A DNA stretch of 64,000 bases, from assembly GCF_016127315.1 (NCBI RefSeq), contig NZ_CP065997.1:806001-870000 (forward strand). Direction: 5' to 3'. Numbering within the stretch: the first letter of the stretch is position 1; every line of letters begins with the position of its first letter. Positions 63,165 through 64,000 of the stretch are shown here, in pieces. The DNA is from Achromobacter deleyi (lineage in GTDB: Bacteria; Pseudomonadota; Gammaproteobacteria; Burkholderiales; Burkholderiaceae_B). Both the position numbers and the translations under genes were made by a program. A model generated the notes under the pieces. The model was not told where the DNA came from and made no database searches. It saw only the letters and a list, made by a program, of their open reading frames with translations.

Positions 63165-64000
63165 TCAGCTGCGCGCCGACAGCGCCACGCCCAGGTACTG
63201 GTCGTAGGCGCCGCGGGTCAGGCGGAACCAGGGCATCGCGCTGTCGCGAAAGCCCATGTAGTTGTCGTGGATCGTCTTGAACTTCGGGTCTTTCTCGCTC
63301 AAGTCCTTGTAGACCTGCAGGGACGCCTCGAACGCCGCGTCCATGACCGAGCGCGGCAAGGCGCGCACCTGCGCGCCGGCCGCGACCAGCTGGGCCAGCG
63401 CGGCGGGATTGCGGGCGGCGTAGGCCGCCGTGGTGCGGGTGTGCGCGGCCAGGGCGGCGGCCTCGAGCACGGCCTGGTAGTGCTTGGGCAACTTGGCCCA
63501 GGCCTCTTCATTGATATAGAGCGACAGCTGTTCGCTGGCGGCCCACCAGCTGGGACCGTAGTAGAACTTGGCGGTTTTGTTCAGGCCCAGCTTGCCGTCG
63601 TCGTAGGCGCCTGCGCCGGCCACGGCGTCCGGGCCCGTCTTGGCGGCCGTCTCGGCGGGCTTGGCTCCATCAGTGGGCTTGGCGCCGTCGGCGGGCTTTG
63701 CTCCATCGGCAGGCTTGGCCCCGTCAGCGGGCTTGCCGCCCTCCGCCGGCTTGGCGTCCTTGGGATCCTTGGCGGCTTCGGCCGGCTTGGCCTCCTTGGC
63801 GGCCTCGGCGCCCTTCCCTTCATCGGCCTGCGCGGCCGCTCCGGCCTGCTGCGTCGCCACGCCCAGGTGCGCCAGCACCTGCGCCGCCAGGCCGTCGACG
63901 CGCATCCTCAGGTCTTTAAGATCGGTGGCACGCTTGATCTCGCGGTTGGACCACAGGCCCATCTGCGAACCGGTGTTGCCGAGCGGAAAGTTGATGATCT
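63165..64000 (-). CDS. TRAP transporter substrate-binding protein (DctP family), 5' end outside window, with repeat insert
   Basis: About 278 codons are visible and the frame is open at base 64000. INFPLGNTGSQMGLWSNREI with DLKDLRMRVDGLAAQVLAHL and, later, AYDDGKLGLNKTAKFYYGPS is the DctP pattern as in TakP. In the family these two parts are joined by about 25 residues ([24 protein letters not shown] type) that line the ligand pocket. Here a tract of about 70 residues, Ala/Lys/Pro/Glu-rich with six KPADGA units, stands there instead and the usual EW is replaced by AG. The reading frame is intact on both sides. Ligand unknown; no membrane partner genes are in the window. Confidence 0.75.
   Translation of the reverse strand, partial: IINFPLGNTGSQMGLWSNREIKRATDLKDLRMRVDGLAAQVLAHLGVATQQAGAAAQADEGKGAEAAKEAKPAEAAKDPKDAKPAEGGKPADGAKPADGAKPADGAKPTDGAKPAETAAKTGPDAVAGAGAYDDGKLGLNKTAKFYYGPSWWAASEQLSLYINEEAWAKLPKHYQAVLEAAALAAHTRTTAAYAARNPAALAQLVAAGAQVRALPRSVMDAAFEASLQVYKDLSEKDPKFKTIHDNYMGFRDSAMPWFRLTRGAYDQYLGVALSARS
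63645..63752 (-). repeat. Six 18-base repeats coding KPADGA in the TRAP protein gene
   Basis: Read as protein: KPAEGG, KPADGA three times, KPTDGA, KPAETA. Unit of 18 bases, partly degenerate at third codon positions. Because the unit is a multiple of three, copy-number change would keep the frame. Confidence 0.9.

Noticed and set aside
1..64000. CRISPR arrays, insertion sequences, prophage genes
   Set aside because: No regularly spaced repeats, transposase, integrase or phage structural genes were found; tRNA-Ser at 32.8 kb shows no repeated 3' end nearby that would mark an integrated element.

Overview
The window is GC-rich chromosomal DNA of a beta-proteobacterium of the family Alcaligenaceae. 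Achromobacter is my first guess and Bordetella the alternative. The evidence is a type III secretion system (T3SS) of the Bordetella Bsc type, Bug/TctC and TRAP solute-binding proteins, two LysR regulators, and housekeeping genes (nrdR, ribD, glyA, tyrS, anmK, erpA, argC, rplM-rpsI, liv) typical of that family. The species call is inference.

Region 1 (1-24.3 kb) is an almost complete Ysc-family injectisome in two divergent transcription units around a promoter region at 17.29-17.52 kb. The minus-strand unit runs from three tandem Bsp22-type filament genes through an LcrG-like gene, bcrH1, bopD, bopB, bcrH2, a TPR gene, then bscI-J-K-L-N-O-P-Q-R-S-T-U-W and bscC, which leaves the window at base 1. 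The plus-strand unit is bopN, a SycN-like chaperone gene, sctX, sctY, bcrD, bscD, bscE and bscF. Many neighbouring genes overlap by ATGA, so translational coupling is likely. A CesT-type chaperone gene points back at bscF and marks the edge. No effector gene and no btr regulatory genes lie inside the window. Two things stand out: Bsp22 is present as three divergent paralogs, where Bordetella has one, and the sequence GGAACY-N14-GTTAC occurs three times, each at a place where a T3SS promoter is needed.

Region 2 (24.4-32.7 kb) is accessory metabolism: a glutamate-cysteine-ligase-like enzyme with a short upstream ORF, a LysR regulator, a Bug solute-binding protein, a beta-propeller protein, a FrnE-type DsbA protein, a putative glycosyltransferase, and a tautomerase divergent from a second LysR gene. 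tRNA-Ser(GGA) follows at 32.8-32.9 kb.

Region 3 (33-43.5 kb) holds the prkA-yeaH-ycgB stress operon, an 835-base gap packed with inverted repeats, an overlapping DUF3142 lipoprotein/TPR lipoprotein pair, and ribD.

Region 4 (43.7-58 kb) is mainly housekeeping: an isochorismatase-like hydrolase and GlxA-type regulator, nrdR, a lone fimbrial adhesin-like gene set between nrdR and glyA, glyA, a LysE exporter, a YbhB protein, tyrS, an M23 peptidase, anmK, erpA, a DUF6776-like protein, argC, and rplM-rpsI.

Region 5 (58-64 kb) is a branched-chain amino acid ABC transporter (livKHMGF), then the 3' part of a TRAP substrate-binding protein gene. Its normally conserved ligand-binding segment is replaced by a KPADGA-repeat tract. 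No CRISPR array, insertion sequence, phage gene or replication origin was seen.
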